Positions 17,505 through 25,821 of a DNA stretch of 63,863 bases are shown here, in pieces (position 1 is the stretch's first letter; the number at the start of each line of letters is the position of its first letter). A program made the position numbers and the translations under genes. The notes beneath the pieces were generated by a model. The model saw only the letters and a program-made list of their open reading frames with translations, ran no database searches and was not told where the DNA came from. Source of the stretch: Candidatus Rokuibacteriota bacterium (GTDB lineage Bacteria > Methylomirabilota > Methylomirabilia > Rokubacteriales > CSP1-6); assembly GCA_016188005.1 (NCBI GenBank), contig JACPIQ010000027.1, forward strand, positions 1-63,863. Reading direction: 5' to 3'.

Positions 17505-17963
17505 CTAGTCGCCCACGGAGATCAGATCGCGCAGGGCGGCGAGCCTCTTCGCGCCGAGGCCCAGCACCTGGCGCAGCGCCTCGGGGGAGTCGAAGCGCCC
17601 GCGGCGCTGGCGCTCCTCGACGATGCGCCGGGCGAGGCCCGGGCCGATGCCGGGCAATCGGGCGATCTGCTCCGCATCCGCCTGGTTGACATCGAGCGGG
17701 CGCGGGTCCGCCGTGACGGGATCGGACGGCTGGCCTGGCTCGTCCGCCGGGCGGGACGATCCGGCCCCCCGCCGCGGTCGGGCCTCGCGCGCCGGGGGCG
17801 GCGGCGGAGGCGGCAGCGGGGTGACCGGCTCCTCGCGGTCGAAGGACTCGAGTCGCTCCGCCCACTCGGGGAAACCGGCGCGCCACTCGCGCACGGCGAG
17901 CCCGAGAAGGAGCAAGGCCGCCACCGCGAGGAGGAGGCGGAGCTGAGGGCGCGGGTAGAGCAT
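17505..17963 (-). CDS. comEA: ComEA-like helix-hairpin-helix DNA-binding protein
   Basis: About 152 residues: an N-terminal membrane helix (LRLLLAVAALLLLGLAVREW), a proline-rich linker with eight consecutive prolines, and a C-terminal HhH domain (DVNQADAEQIARLPGIGPGL then RRIVEERQRRGRFDSPEALR). The anchored HhH architecture is that of ComEA, which binds incoming DNA and hands it to ComEC, encoded one base downstream. The ATG at 17963 has AGGG at good spacing; a GTG nine bases earlier is also possible. The proline linker is compatible with spanning the periplasm or wall layer. Confidence 0.88.
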   Translation of the reverse strand: MLYPRPQLRLLLAVAALLLLGLAVREWRAGFPEWAERLESFDREEPVTPLPPPPPPPAREARPRRGAGSSRPADEPGQPSDPVTADPRPLDVNQADAEQIARLPGIGPGLARRIVEERQRRGRFDSPEALRQVLGLGAKRLAALRDLISVGD

Positions 17964-18031
17964 CACGCTCACCCTGCCATCGCCGCCGGCGCGCGACTAG
18001 AGTGTCAGATCAGATACGCCCCGCAGAGTTG

Positions 18032-18235
18032 CTAGCGCGTGACGCCCTGCTTGGCCCGCGTGAGCCACACCTGCGCCAGGTCGGCATCGGCCCAGCCGTG
18101 GGACCGGAGATGGGCCACCCAGGCCTTCACGGTGGCTGCAGGGACCTCGGTCTCGTCCCGATCGACTTCGATGCGGTCGGGGCAGGGCTGACGGCTCGTG
18201 CGTTCCGAAGCTGGGGCCGATTCGGTAGGTTTCAT
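18032..18235 (-). CDS. small uncharacterized protein
   Basis: A possible 67-residue acidic-then-basic soluble protein with no membrane segment. The ATG at 18235 has GGAAGGG upstream at reasonable distance, and a TATACT -10-like box lies at 18366-18371. The second half (VKAWVAHLRSHGWADADLAQ) looks like a real amphipathic helical domain with regular hydrophobic spacing. No family was recognised. It sits alone between the dehydrogenase and comEA. The 267 bases upstream of it (18236-18502) hold nothing else convincing. Confidence 0.5.
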   Translation of the reverse strand: MKPTESAPASERTSRQPCPDRIEVDRDETEVPAATVKAWVAHLRSHGWADADLAQVWLTRAKQGVTR

Positions 18236-18502
18236 GCGCAGTTCCCTTCCTCGCCCGGCAGATGGAGTCCGGCGAGGCCGACGGTGGGACGGGGAGCTAC
18301 CGGCGAGGACGCGCGAGGGTAGCGGGGACGCCGGCCCCGCCATTCTCTTCCGCGAAGAGGATCTCAGTATACAGGGAACGGGGCTCGCGTCGGCCTGCGA
18401 TCTCCTGGCGGAGGAGGCGGACTGCAGCAGCCTGCGGATGCGCGCGGCCACGTCCTGCGCCGAGGCAGCCCACCACGGAGCTGGGCAGCGGCGGCGACGG
18501 GG

Positions 18503-19639
18503 TCAGGGGGTGAGCGCGGCGCGCGTGAGGGTGAGCGTCTCCTTGTTGTGCCACTCGCTGGCCGCGAAGGCCTCGTTGATCCGCTCGAGGGGGTACTTGT
18601 GGGAGAGGATCCGGTCCCACGGCCAGCGGCTCTTGGTGCGCGCGAGGAAGTCCAGCGCCCGCGGGATGACCCACGGGTCGTACTGGAAGACACCCACGAT
18701 CTTCTTCGAGCCCCAGACGAGGAGAGAGGGCTCCAGCTCCACCTTGGCGCCGCGGCTGATGGTGCCGATCTCGATGTAGGTGCCGCCGGCGCGCAGCATG
18801 TCGATCCCCTCCGGGATGACGGCGGGGAAGCCCACGAGGTCGCAGGCCACGTCGGCGCCAACGCCGTCGGTCCACTGGCGCACGAGCCGGAGGCGCTCCT
18901 TCCGGTCGGGGACCTCGCGGATGTTCAGCGTGTGGTCGGCGCCGAAGGCCCGGGCCAGCTCGAGCCGACCGGGGAGCTGGTCCACCACGATCACGCAGGA
19001 CGCGCCCATGTCCTTGGCGACGGCGGCGGCCTGGACCCCGAGCCCGCCCGCGCCCTGGATCAGCACGCGGTCCCCCAGGCGCACGCCCGCCACGGTGAGG
19101 CCGTAGATCACCTGGGACAGGGCGCAGTTGACGGGAGAGACCACGTCGTCGGAGAGCCCGTCGGGCACCTTGAAGACGGCGCCGCCCGGGCGGAGATAGT
19201 AGTGGTCCGCGAAGGCCCCGTGCAGGTGCGGGAAGACGGAGGCGCCCACGGGCCGCTCGATCTTGTGGCGGCAGGCCGCCGGCTCCTTGTGCAGGCACGC
19301 ATGGCAGCGGCCCAGGCACGCATAGCAGCGGCCGCACGGGTAGAAGTAGGCATAGGCCACGCGGTCGCCTTCCTTGAGGGGCCGGCCGAGCGAGTCCGTC
19401 TTGATCCGGGAGCCGAGGCGGGCGACGCGGCCCGTCATCTCGTGACCGAAGATCCAGCCGTCCTCGGGGTACTTGAGGGGGGCGTCCCCCCGCCAGAAGT
19501 GGAGATCGGAGCCGCAGATGTTCGCCACCGTGACGCGGACCAGGATGCCCTCCGGCTCCAGCTCGGGGATGGGCACCTCGCGCAGCTCGAAGGGCCGGCC
19601 GGGACCGAAGAAGACGGCGGCGCGGGCTGTCTCCGGCAT
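18503..19639 (-). CDS. zinc-dependent medium-chain alcohol dehydrogenase, duplicated zinc loop
   Basis: A 378-residue MDR-family dehydrogenase. The catalytic zinc site shows C42 (CGSDLHFW) and H65-E66 (GHEMTG). The NAD(P)-binding GAGGLGVQAAA lies near residue 195. The structural-zinc loop has six cysteines (102, 105, 108, 112, 115, 123) instead of four. A seven-residue unit GRCHACL is repeated by a 21-base tandem duplication, and removing it restores the normal C-x2-C-x2-C-x7-C spacing. The substrate is unknown. It is downstream of lysC with a conserved intergenic element between, and the small ORF in that element ends one base before this ATG. Confidence 0.88.
   Translation of the reverse strand: MPETARAAVFFGPGRPFELREVPIPELEPEGILVRVTVANICGSDLHFWRGDAPLKYPEDGWIFGHEMTGRVARLGSRIKTDSLGRPLKEGDRVAYAYFYPCGRCYACLGRCHACLHKEPAACRHKIERPVGASVFPHLHGAFADHYYLRPGGAVFKVPDGLSDDVVSPVNCALSQVIYGLTVAGVRLGDRVLIQGAGGLGVQAAAVAKDMGASCVIVVDQLPGRLELARAFGADHTLNIREVPDRKERLRLVRQWTDGVGADVACDLVGFPAVIPEGIDMLRAGGTYIEIGTISRGAKVELEPSLLVWGSKKIVGVFQYDPWVIPRALDFLARTKSRWPWDRILSHKYPLERINEAFAASEWHNKETLTLTRAALTP
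19292..19333. repeat. 21 bp tandem duplication in dehydrogenase zinc loop
   Basis: Two adjacent 21-base units, 19292-19312 and 19313-19333, differ at a single base. They add seven residues with two extra cysteines to the structural zinc lobe of the dehydrogenase. Confidence 0.9.
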
Positions 19640-19656
19640 CTCAGGTCCTTTGTCTC

Positions 19657-19722
19657 GCTTGAGTGTAAATGACTTCGGTCTGGCGGTTCGGCCTCTTCGC
19701 GCAAGCGCTCATCGGGGCGTCC
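19657..19722 (-). promoter_or_regulatory. conserved intergenic element, copy 1 (lysC to dehydrogenase)
   Basis: A 66-base block about 80% identical to 25822-25889. Read on the minus strand it is GGACGCCCCGATGAG, a hairpin CGC-TTG-CGCG, CGAAGAGGCCGAACCGCC, then GTCATTTACACTCAAGC. The hairpin arms differ from copy 2 yet stay paired. An ORF starting at the internal ATG (19712) runs 23 codons (MSACAKRPNRQ at its start) and stops at 19641, one base before the dehydrogenase ATG. It is either a structured leader RNA, a coupled leader peptide or a small dispersed repeat; no known riboswitch consensus was matched. Confidence 0.7.
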
Positions 19723-19734
19723 CCTTTCACCGTC

Positions 19735-20964
19735 TCAGCCTCTGCGCTCCCTGGCAAGATCGAAGGCGTCGTGGAGCGCGCGGACGGCGAGCTCCGTGTA
19801 CTTGTCCTCGATCACGCAGGACACGGCGATCTCGGAGGTGGAGATCATCTGGATGTTGATCCCTTCCTTGGAGAGCGTGGAGAACATCTGCGCGGCCACG
19901 CCCGCGTGGCTCCGCATGCCCACGCCCACGATGGAGACCTTGGCCACCCGGTCGTCCGCGGCCACGCCCGCCGCCCCGATGTCCTGCGCCTGCCGGGCCA
20001 GCACCTGCTCGGCGCGCGCGCGGTCGGCGCGCGGGAGGGTGAAGGAGATGTCGGTGAAGCCGTCGCGGCTGATGTTCTGGACGATCATGTCCACGACGAT
20101 GCCCTGGGCGCCCAGGGCCCCGAAGACCTGCGCGGCGATGCCGGGCCGGTCGGGCACGCGGAGGATGGAAACCTTGGCCGGGCCCCGGTCATGCGTGATG
20201 CCGGTGACCACCACCTCTTCCATGCTGTGATCCTCCCTGGTCACGAGCGTGCCCGGGTCCGGCTTGAACGTGGAGCGGACGTGGACCGGCCCCCCGAACT
20301 TCTTGGCGAACTCGACGGAGCGCGACTGTAGCACCTTGGCGCCAAGGCTCGCCATCTCGAGCATCTCGTCGTAGGAGACGCGCGGGAGCTTTCGCGCCTC
20401 GGGTACCACGTTGGGGTCGGCCGTGTAGACGCCGTCCACGTCGGTGAAGATCTCGCAGACGTCGGCCTTGAGGGCGGCGGCCAGCGCGACGCCTGTGAGG
20501 TCCGAGCCCCCGCGCCCCAGCGTCGTGATCTCGCCCGCCTCCGTCATGCCCTGGAAGCCGGCCACCACCACGATCTTCCCCGCGGCGAGCGCCGCGGCGA
20601 TGCGCTCGGCGCTGATGCGCTTGATGCGGGCCTTGGTGTGGACGGCATCCGTGATCAGGCCCACCTGGGGCCCGGTGAAGGAGCAGGCGGGGTGGCCGAG
20701 GCTCTGCAGCGCCATCGCCAGGAGCCCGATGGTGACCTGCTCGCCGGTGGCCAGCAGCATGTCCATCTCGCGCGGGTCCGGGGTTGGCGTGATCGCGGAG
20801 GCCAGGGCGACCAGGGAGTCGGTGGTCTTGCCCATGGCCGAGACGACGACCACCACGCGATCCCCGTGGCCCGCCGACTCGGCCACCCGCCGGGCGACGT
20901 TCTTGATCTTCTCGGGATCGGCGACGGAGGAGCCGCCGTACTTCTGGACGATGAGGAGGCCCAT
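19735..20964 (-). CDS. lysC: aspartate kinase
   Basis: A 409-residue aspartokinase, the entry step for lysine, threonine and methionine. The amino-acid kinase domain begins [13 protein letters not shown] and contains [16 protein letters not shown] and [12 protein letters not shown]. Two ACT domains occupy about residues 265-405 ([20 protein letters not shown] and [19 protein letters not shown]), the usual site of feedback control by lysine or threonine. Length is that of a monofunctional enzyme. Upstream, TAGGAT about 20 bases before the ATG may be part of a promoter. It is not adjacent to asd, which is absent from the window. Confidence 0.96.
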   Translation of the reverse strand: MGLLIVQKYGGSSVADPEKIKNVARRVAESAGHGDRVVVVVSAMGKTTDSLVALASAITPTPDPREMDMLLATGEQVTIGLLAMALQSLGHPACSFTGPQVGLITDAVHTKARIKRISAERIAAALAAGKIVVVAGFQGMTEAGEITTLGRGGSDLTGVALAAALKADVCEIFTDVDGVYTADPNVVPEARKLPRVSYDEMLEMASLGAKVLQSRSVEFAKKFGGPVHVRSTFKPDPGTLVTREDHSMEEVVVTGITHDRGPAKVSILRVPDRPGIAAQVFGALGAQGIVVDMIVQNISRDGFTDISFTLPRADRARAEQVLARQAQDIGAAGVAADDRVAKVSIVGVGMRSHAGVAAQMFSTLSKEGINIQMISTSEIAVSCVIEDKYTELAVRALHDAFDLARERRG

Positions 20965-21030
20965 GACAGAGAGGCATCCTACACGAGATCCGCCGGCCGA
21001 AAAAGAGCCGGACGCGCCGCAGGCGGAGCG

Positions 21031-21693
21031 CTACCGGCCCGGCCGCTCGGGCCCGGGCGGATGCGGGCCTGGCAGGCCGGGCCTGCCGCGGCGCGGGAGC
21101 TCCTCCCGGCGCGGCAGGCCCTGGCCGCCCTGCCGCTCGCGGCGCTCCCGCCACACTTCGCGCGCACGCTGGCGCTCCGCGGGGGTCATGGCACGCCAGC
21201 GCTCCAGATTCCGCTCCACGCGCTGGCGCTCCTCCGGCGTCATGGCCTGGTACTGGCGGAAGCGCTGGAGGAGCTGCTGCTGTCGCTCGGGGGGCAGCCG
21301 CCGGAAGCGCTCGTGGGCGGTCTCCAGCTCGCGCTGGCGCTCCGCCGGTAGCGAGTTCCACCGCTGGAGGTCCTCGAGGATCCTGGCGCGCTCGGGCGGG
21401 CTCAGCTTCCCCAGCCGCTCCTGGTTCTGCCGCGCCGCCCTGCGCTCCTCCGGGGTCAGCGACTTCCAGTGCCGGTAGTTGTCAAGGACGCGCTGGCGCT
21501 CGGCGGGAGGCAGGGCCCGCCAGCGCTCCAGATTCCGCCGGACGATCTCCTGTTCCTCGGGGGAGAGCCGCTCGAGCCCCTGGATCCCTGGCTCGGAGGG
21601 CTGGCCCCGCGGCGGCAGCTGGGCCAGCGGCGCACCCGTGTCGGCCATCAGCATGGCCGCCGCCAGCGTCGCCACCCACAGGAGCCTCACCAT
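21031..21693 (-). CDS. secreted DUF3106-like protein with eight helical repeats
   Basis: A 220-residue protein with an N-terminal signal (LLWVATLAAAMLMADTGAPLA). It then has eight consecutive 17-18-residue units of the pattern L[ST]PxERxxxxxNxxRWRx, for example LPPAERQRVLDNYRHWKS and LTPEERRAARQNQERLGK, followed by a Pro/Gly/Arg tail. The pattern matches DUF3106-type proteins of unknown function and is reminiscent of the LTPxQ motifs of periplasmic CpxP/Spy-like helical proteins. It is the last gene of an operon with an ECF sigma and its anti-sigma, so it is probably a target or partner of that envelope response. Confidence 0.75.
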   Translation of the reverse strand: MVRLLWVATLAAAMLMADTGAPLAQLPPRGQPSEPGIQGLERLSPEEQEIVRRNLERWRALPPAERQRVLDNYRHWKSLTPEERRAARQNQERLGKLSPPERARILEDLQRWNSLPAERQRELETAHERFRRLPPERQQQLLQRFRQYQAMTPEERQRVERNLERWRAMTPAERQRAREVWRERRERQGGQGLPRREELPRRGRPGLPGPHPPGPERPGR

Positions 21694-21694
21694 C

Positions 21695-22048
21695 TCACTT
21701 CACCTCCTTCGAGGACTGCGTCGCAGGCGAGGACCGCGTCGCAGGCTGCCCGGACCCCGTGGGCGCCGCCTGGGGCGGCGGACTCTCCAGGAAGCGGAGC
21801 GCCTCGAGCACGCGGAGCTGCTCCAGCAGCCGGAGCCGCTTGCCGACCTCGCGGTCACGCGCGTAGTCGCCGCTGTTCAGGACGTCGAGGTCCCGCAGCA
21901 TCTCGGCGTCGAGCCTTCCCGCCGGGGCCGGCTGCGCCCCGGCGCCCCGCGCCGCCGGGATCAGCCCGAGCAGCGCCAGCAGGAGCGCCGCGAGCCGGGA
22001 GCCGCCCCGGCCCCGGGGTCCCGGCCGCGGCTCGCCGGCGACGCGCAC
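21695..22048 (-). CDS. small secreted protein sharing a leucine motif with the anti-sigma factor
   Basis: A 117-residue protein with a hydrophobic signal (RLAALLLALLGLIPAARGAG), an acidic/leucine-rich helix (KRLRLLEQLRVLEALRFLES) and a low-complexity tail. The helix resembles the C-terminal tail of the neighbouring anti-sigma (RLQIVQRLELLEDLDVIGG), which suggests the two outside segments may interact or share origin. It begins one base after the anti-sigma stop and ends one base before the DUF3106-like start. No family recognised. Confidence 0.65.
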   Translation of the reverse strand: MRVAGEPRPGPRGRGGSRLAALLLALLGLIPAARGAGAQPAPAGRLDAEMLRDLDVLNSGDYARDREVGKRLRLLEQLRVLEALRFLESPPPQAAPTGSGQPATRSSPATQSSKEVK

Positions 22049-22546
22049 TCACCCCTCACTGGTGAGCGGCAGGCGATCGAGCCCGCCGATCACGTCGAGG
22101 TCCTCGAGGAGCTCCAGCCGCTGGACGATCTGCAGCCGCGAGATGAGGTCGAGCCGGCTCGCGAGGATCGCGTTCTCGATGGCGGCCTGATCCCCCTGGG
22201 TCGGCCCCCACCCGTTTCCGCCGGGCAGGCCGACGTAGAGGAGCACGCCCACGAGTCCGGCTGCCAGGGCCACCGGCACGGGCGGCCAGGCCCAGCGGCG
22301 GAGGAAGCCCGGCCGGGCCCGTCGCCTGCGATCGGCGAGCTTCTCCCTGAGCTCGGCCCGGTAGGCGCCCCAGTGAATGGGCGGCGCCGCCGGTCGCGCC
22401 AGCTCCGCCGCCAGCCGCTCGAGCTCGCCGAGGGCGGCCCGACAGGCCGCGCAGGCGGCCATGTGTGCCTGCACCTCGCGCGCCTCGGCCGGCGGGAGCT
22501 CGCCGCGCAGGTAGGGAACCAGGCGGTCGTCGGCATGACCGGTCAC
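22049..22546 (-). CDS. zinc-finger anti-sigma factor
   Basis: A 165-residue protein with an N-terminal zf-HC2/ZAS motif (HMAACAACRAALGELERLAA, His-x3-Cys-x2-Cys) that would clamp the sigma factor. It has one membrane helix (VPVALAAGLVGVLLYVGL, about 91-108) and a short outside tail rich in leucine. It overlaps the sigma gene by four bases, the standard layout of a sigma/anti-sigma pair. The tail ends in a run of regularly spaced leucines that recurs in the next gene's product. Confidence 0.88.
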   Translation of the reverse strand: MTGHADDRLVPYLRGELPPAEAREVQAHMAACAACRAALGELERLAAELARPAAPPIHWGAYRAELREKLADRRRRARPGFLRRWAWPPVPVALAAGLVGVLLYVGLPGGNGWGPTQGDQAAIENAILASRLDLISRLQIVQRLELLEDLDVIGGLDRLPLTSEG

Positions 22547-23148
22547 GGCGCGCTCCCGATGCGCCGCCTCAGCGTCGTGAAGGCGCGGTGCAGGTGCACA
22601 CGCACCGTCGCCTCCGACAGGCTCAGCACCTCGGCGATCTCCTTGGTGGGCAGCCCCTCCCGGCAGGAGAGCAGCACGGCCGCGCGCTGCTGCTGCGAGA
22701 GCTCCTCCACGGCCTTCCAGAGCCGGCTCATGCGGCGGTCCTCGTCCACGGCATCCCCGGGATCGGTGAAGGGCGCCGGCTGCCGCGCCACGGGATCGCG
22801 GTCCGCCGTGTCGGCCGTGGCGGGATCACGCCAGGACAGGAGCCGACGCCAGCCCCGGCTGCGGCGCCGGTGGTCCAGGCAGCAGTTGACCAGGATGCGG
22901 TAGAACCAGGTGGAGAACTTGGCCTGCCCGGCGAAGGTGCGCGCCGACTCGTGCAGCCTGATGAAGGCCTCCTGCGAGCAGTCCTTGGCGTCTTCACGGT
23001 CCCGCAGCATGGACCACGCGATCCGGTAGGCACGCTCCTGGTACCGCTCCACGAGGAGATCGAAAGCCCCAGGCTCCTGGACGCCGACGCGACGGCAGAG
23101 CGCTTCATCCGAGATCTCGACGGGTTCCACTCGGCCCGATCTTCCCAC
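22543..23148 (-). CDS. ECF-family RNA polymerase sigma factor
   Basis: A 201-residue ECF sigma factor with region 2 at about residues 25-95 (GAFDLLVERYQERAYRIAW, DCSQEAFIRLHES, FSTWFYRILVNCCLDHRR) and region 4 at about 145-195 (LSQQQRAAVLLSCREGLPTK, LSLSEATVRVHLHRAF). The 35-residue acidic linker is within family range. It is co-transcribed with its anti-sigma and two secreted helical proteins, and preceded by a coiled-coil protein gene on the same strand. Confidence 0.93.
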   Translation of the reverse strand: MGRSGRVEPVEISDEALCRRVGVQEPGAFDLLVERYQERAYRIAWSMLRDREDAKDCSQEAFIRLHESARTFAGQAKFSTWFYRILVNCCLDHRRRSRGWRRLLSWRDPATADTADRDPVARQPAPFTDPGDAVDEDRRMSRLWKAVEELSQQQRAAVLLSCREGLPTKEIAEVLSLSEATVRVHLHRAFTTLRRRIGSAP

Positions 23149-23168
23149 ACGCCCATCTCAGCCACCAA

Positions 23169-23208
23169 GCCGGCGGAGGCGAGGCGCGTCGGCCCCGCCC
23201 CCGCCGGC
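23169..23208 (-). terminator. hairpin between coiled-coil and sigma genes
   Basis: Arms GCCGGCGG and CCGCCGGC (eight pairs) with a 24-base spacer in the 68-base gap. It may end or attenuate transcription of the coiled-coil gene before the sigma operon. There is no T tract. Confidence 0.35.
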
Positions 23209-23216
23209 GGCCTGTC

Positions 23217-23594
23217 TCATCGTCCGCGCCGCTGCCTGAGGTCGCGGTGGAGCTCGCGCCGGTCCTGGCGCAGGTCCCGCACGTCGTCGCGCCGGTCCCT
23301 GAGGTCTTCCCGCAGCTCCCGCCGGTCGCTCCGGAGCTCCTGACGCGCGTCTCGGATCCGCTCCGGGTCGCCTGCCCTCACGGCCTCGCGCAGCTCCCGC
23401 CTGTCGCCGCGCAGCTCGAGCCGGTCCTCGCGGATCTCCCGGGTGTCCTGCCGGATTTCCCTCCGGTCCTGGCGGATGTCCTTGAGATCCTGCCTGATCT
23501 CCTGGGCCCCCGCCACCAGGGTCAGGAGCCCCACCACAGCGCAGATGGCGGTCACCGTGATCGCTCCCGCCGTCCAGCCCGTCACTTGCCTCAT
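23217..23594 (-). CDS. secreted coiled-coil protein of heptad repeats
   Basis: A 125-residue protein: signal or anchor (ITVTAICAVVGLLTLVAGA), then about eleven near-perfect seven-residue units of the type IRQDRRE/LRxDRRE. The units are interrupted once near residue 70 by AVRAGDPER, which would make a helical hairpin of two charged arms. GGGAGG precedes the ATG. The strict Arg/Asp/Glu alternation suggests a highly charged envelope protein; no enzymatic motif is present. It lies upstream of the sigma operon in the same direction. Function unknown. Confidence 0.7.
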   Translation of the reverse strand: MRQVTGWTAGAITVTAICAVVGLLTLVAGAQEIRQDLKDIRQDRREIRQDTREIREDRLELRGDRRELREAVRAGDPERIRDARQELRSDRRELREDLRDRRDDVRDLRQDRRELHRDLRQRRGR

Positions 23595-23730
23595 CGCCGT
23601 CCTCCCGTGTCGGGGCGCCCCCCGGATTGGCTACCTTGCCCCATGAGACGGCTCGGGCCGGGCAGGCGTTTACACCTTCGGCCGGGGGAGGCCCCGGGCC
23701 GCGCCTCGCGCGAGTGGGTTCCGGCGGGGA

Positions 23731-24729
23731 TCAGGTCCGCAGCGAGGGCGGGGCGACGCCCGTCGTGCGGGCGGCGTCGGCGAGGCTGACGTGCTCCACG
23801 AACAGCAACGCCAGCCCCCAGAGGGTGACCGGGAAGTACTGCGAGGCATGGAGCAGCAGGGAGAAGGACAGGGCCTCGGTCCGCGGCACCGAGAACAGCG
23901 CCAGCGCGACCACGACCACGGCCTGCACCACCCCCGCGAAGCCGGGGCTCGAGGGCAGGCTCACCCCGAGGCCGAGAAGGGCCAGGACCGCCCACGCCGC
24001 GCCCCAGGGCAGCGCCAGATGGGCGGCGCGGAAGGCCGTCCACACGACCGTGGCCAGGAGTAGCCAGATCCCCGCCGACCAGAAGACGATGGGCAGGAGG
24101 TGGTGCGGCGCCCGGATCCCGCTCAGCCCCTCGTTGACCGTCGCGAAGATGCCCCGGGCGCGGCCCTCGACGGCGGGCCAGCGGCCCAGGAGCCGGCCGA
24201 GCACGCGCTCGCAACGGCCCGGAGCGATGGCGACGACGGCGAGGGCCACGATCAGCGCGAGATCCGCTGAGATGAAGACCAGGGCCGCCCACCGGAGCTC
24301 CCGGGGCACCGTCACGAGGAGGAAGAGGCCGGCCAGCATGAGCCCCACCGCGATGGCGTCGAGGACCCGCTCCACGACCATGGTGGCCACCGTGGTCCAG
24401 AAGCGCTGCCCGCGGCGGGCCACCACGTAGGCGCGGACCACCTCGCCTGCCCGGAGCGGCAACAGGTTGTTGCCCATGTAGCCGATCATCACCGCGCTGA
24501 AGAGGTGGACGGGGTGGGCGCCGGGAGGGAACAGGAAGGCCCAGCGGCGCGCGCGGAACCAGAGTGACAGGAGGTTGAGCGCGATGCTGGCCGCCAGCAG
24601 CCCCCAGTGTGTCCGCGCCAGCAGGACCGGGATGGCGTGGACGTCGGCGTCGCGGAAGACGTAGACGAGGAGTCCCGCGCTCACCGCCAGCCCCAGCAGG
24701 ATCTTCAGGAGCCGTCCGCGCGACGGCAC
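23731..24729 (-). CDS. lysylphosphatidylglycerol synthase TM-region/UPF0104 family protein
   Basis: A 332-residue integral membrane protein with about eight hydrophobic helices. Signature segments are IGYMGNNLLPLRAGEVVRAY and LGVSLPSSPGFAGVVQ, typical of the MprF flippase-like/AglD/UPF0104 family, which moves or modifies lipids or glycolipids. It has only the membrane module; no C-terminal aminoacyl-transfer domain is present. The GTG start is eight bases after thrC, so it is in the hom-thrC operon, although its role there is unexplained. The C-terminal 30 residues are polar. Confidence 0.85.
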   Translation of the reverse strand: MPSRGRLLKILLGLAVSAGLLVYVFRDADVHAIPVLLARTHWGLLAASIALNLLSLWFRARRWAFLFPPGAHPVHLFSAVMIGYMGNNLLPLRAGEVVRAYVVARRGQRFWTTVATMVVERVLDAIAVGLMLAGLFLLVTVPRELRWAALVFISADLALIVALAVVAIAPGRCERVLGRLLGRWPAVEGRARGIFATVNEGLSGIRAPHHLLPIVFWSAGIWLLLATVVWTAFRAAHLALPWGAAWAVLALLGLGVSLPSSPGFAGVVQAVVVVALALFSVPRTEALSFSLLLHASQYFPVTLWGLALLFVEHVSLADAARTTGVAPPSLRT

Positions 24730-24737
24730 GGGCGGGA

Positions 24738-25802
24738 TCAGAACCCGAGCTGGGCGAGCACGGCGTCGAGCCGCGGCGGCACGCTGATGGGGCGGGAGGC
24801 GGACTCGAGCGCCGTGTCGGGGTCCTTGAGTCCATGTCCCGTGAGGGTCAGCACGAGCGTCGCCCCCGGCTCGAAGCGCCCCGCCTTGACCATCTTCATG
24901 AGCCCCGCCACCGTCGCGCAGGAGGCGGGCTCCATGAAGATCCCCTCCTCGCGGGCGAGCATGCGGTAGCCGCGGATGATCTCCTCGTCGGTGACGGCCT
25001 CGATCCAGCCGCCCGAGTCGTGCAGCGCTTCCTTGGCCAGCCCCCACGAGGCCGGGTTGCCGATCTTGATGGCGGTGGCGACGGTCTTCGGCTCCGTGAT
25101 GATGCGCTCCTCGACGATGGGCGCCGCGCCGGCGGCCTGGAAGCCCACCATTCTCGGCAGCTCCTTGGCGAGCCCCGCGCGGTGGTACTCGCGATAGCCG
25201 CGCCAGTAGGCCGTGATGTTGCCCGCGTTGCCCACGGGGATGAGGTGATAGTCGGGAGCGCGCCCGAGCTGGTCCACGACCTCGAAGGCGCCGGTCTTCT
25301 GTCCCTCGAGCCGGAAGGGGTTCAGGCTGTTCACGAGCGTCACCGGATGGCGCTCGGCGATCTGCCGGACGATGTCGAGAGCCTGGTCGAAGTTGCCGTC
25401 CACCACCAGCACGGTGGCGCCGTGGATGGCGGCCTGCGAGAGCTTCCCGATGGCGACGGCGCCCTTCGGCACCATGACGAAGGCGCGCATGCCCGCGCGC
25501 GCCGCATAGGCCGCCGCCGAGGCCGAGGTGTTCCCGGTGGACGCGCAGATGACGGCGCGCGAGCCGGCCTCCGCGGCCTTGGAGATGGCCAGCGTCATGC
25601 CGCGGTCCTTGAAGGAGCCCGTGGGATTGAAGCCCTCGCACTTGAGAAAGATGCGCAGGCTCGGGTCGGTGGCCTCGGCGAGCCGCGGGGCGGGCACGAG
25701 CGGCGTGTTGCCCTCGTGGAGCGTCACCACCGGGGTCTTCGGCGTGACGGGCAGGAAGGCCCGGTACCGCTCGATCACTCCCGGCCACGCCGCGGATGTC
25801 AT
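24738..25802 (-). CDS. thrC: threonine synthase
   Basis: A 354-residue PLP enzyme making threonine from O-phosphohomoserine. PLP-lysine K65 lies in NPTGSFKDRGM, with the TGNTSASAAAYAARAG loop and PVGNAGNITAYWRGYREY further on. It is the short, bacterial-archaeal type without the N-terminal extension of plant enzymes. It follows hom in the same direction, separated by 121 bases containing the second copy of the conserved element. The element's small ORF stops on this ATG (ATGA), so thrC translation may be coupled to it. Confidence 0.95.
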   Translation of the reverse strand: MTSAAWPGVIERYRAFLPVTPKTPVVTLHEGNTPLVPAPRLAEATDPSLRIFLKCEGFNPTGSFKDRGMTLAISKAAEAGSRAVICASTGNTSASAAAYAARAGMRAFVMVPKGAVAIGKLSQAAIHGATVLVVDGNFDQALDIVRQIAERHPVTLVNSLNPFRLEGQKTGAFEVVDQLGRAPDYHLIPVGNAGNITAYWRGYREYHRAGLAKELPRMVGFQAAGAAPIVEERIITEPKTVATAIKIGNPASWGLAKEALHDSGGWIEAVTDEEIIRGYRMLAREEGIFMEPASCATVAGLMKMVKAGRFEPGATLVLTLTGHGLKDPDTALESASRPISVPPRLDAVLAQLGF

Positions 25803-25821
25803 GCCGGGTCTTCTCCACGTT

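Noticed and set aside
19657-19722. Hammerhead-like core (GATGAG, stem, CGAAG) in the conserved element
   Set aside because: The stem II side looks similar, but the stem III partner and cleavage-site strand are missing and the conserved U of CUGAUGA is C, so self-cleavage is not supported.
21031-21693. Eight repeats as a CRISPR-like or tandem DNA array
   Set aside because: The periodicity is at the protein level (17-18 residues) with diverged codons and no spacers.
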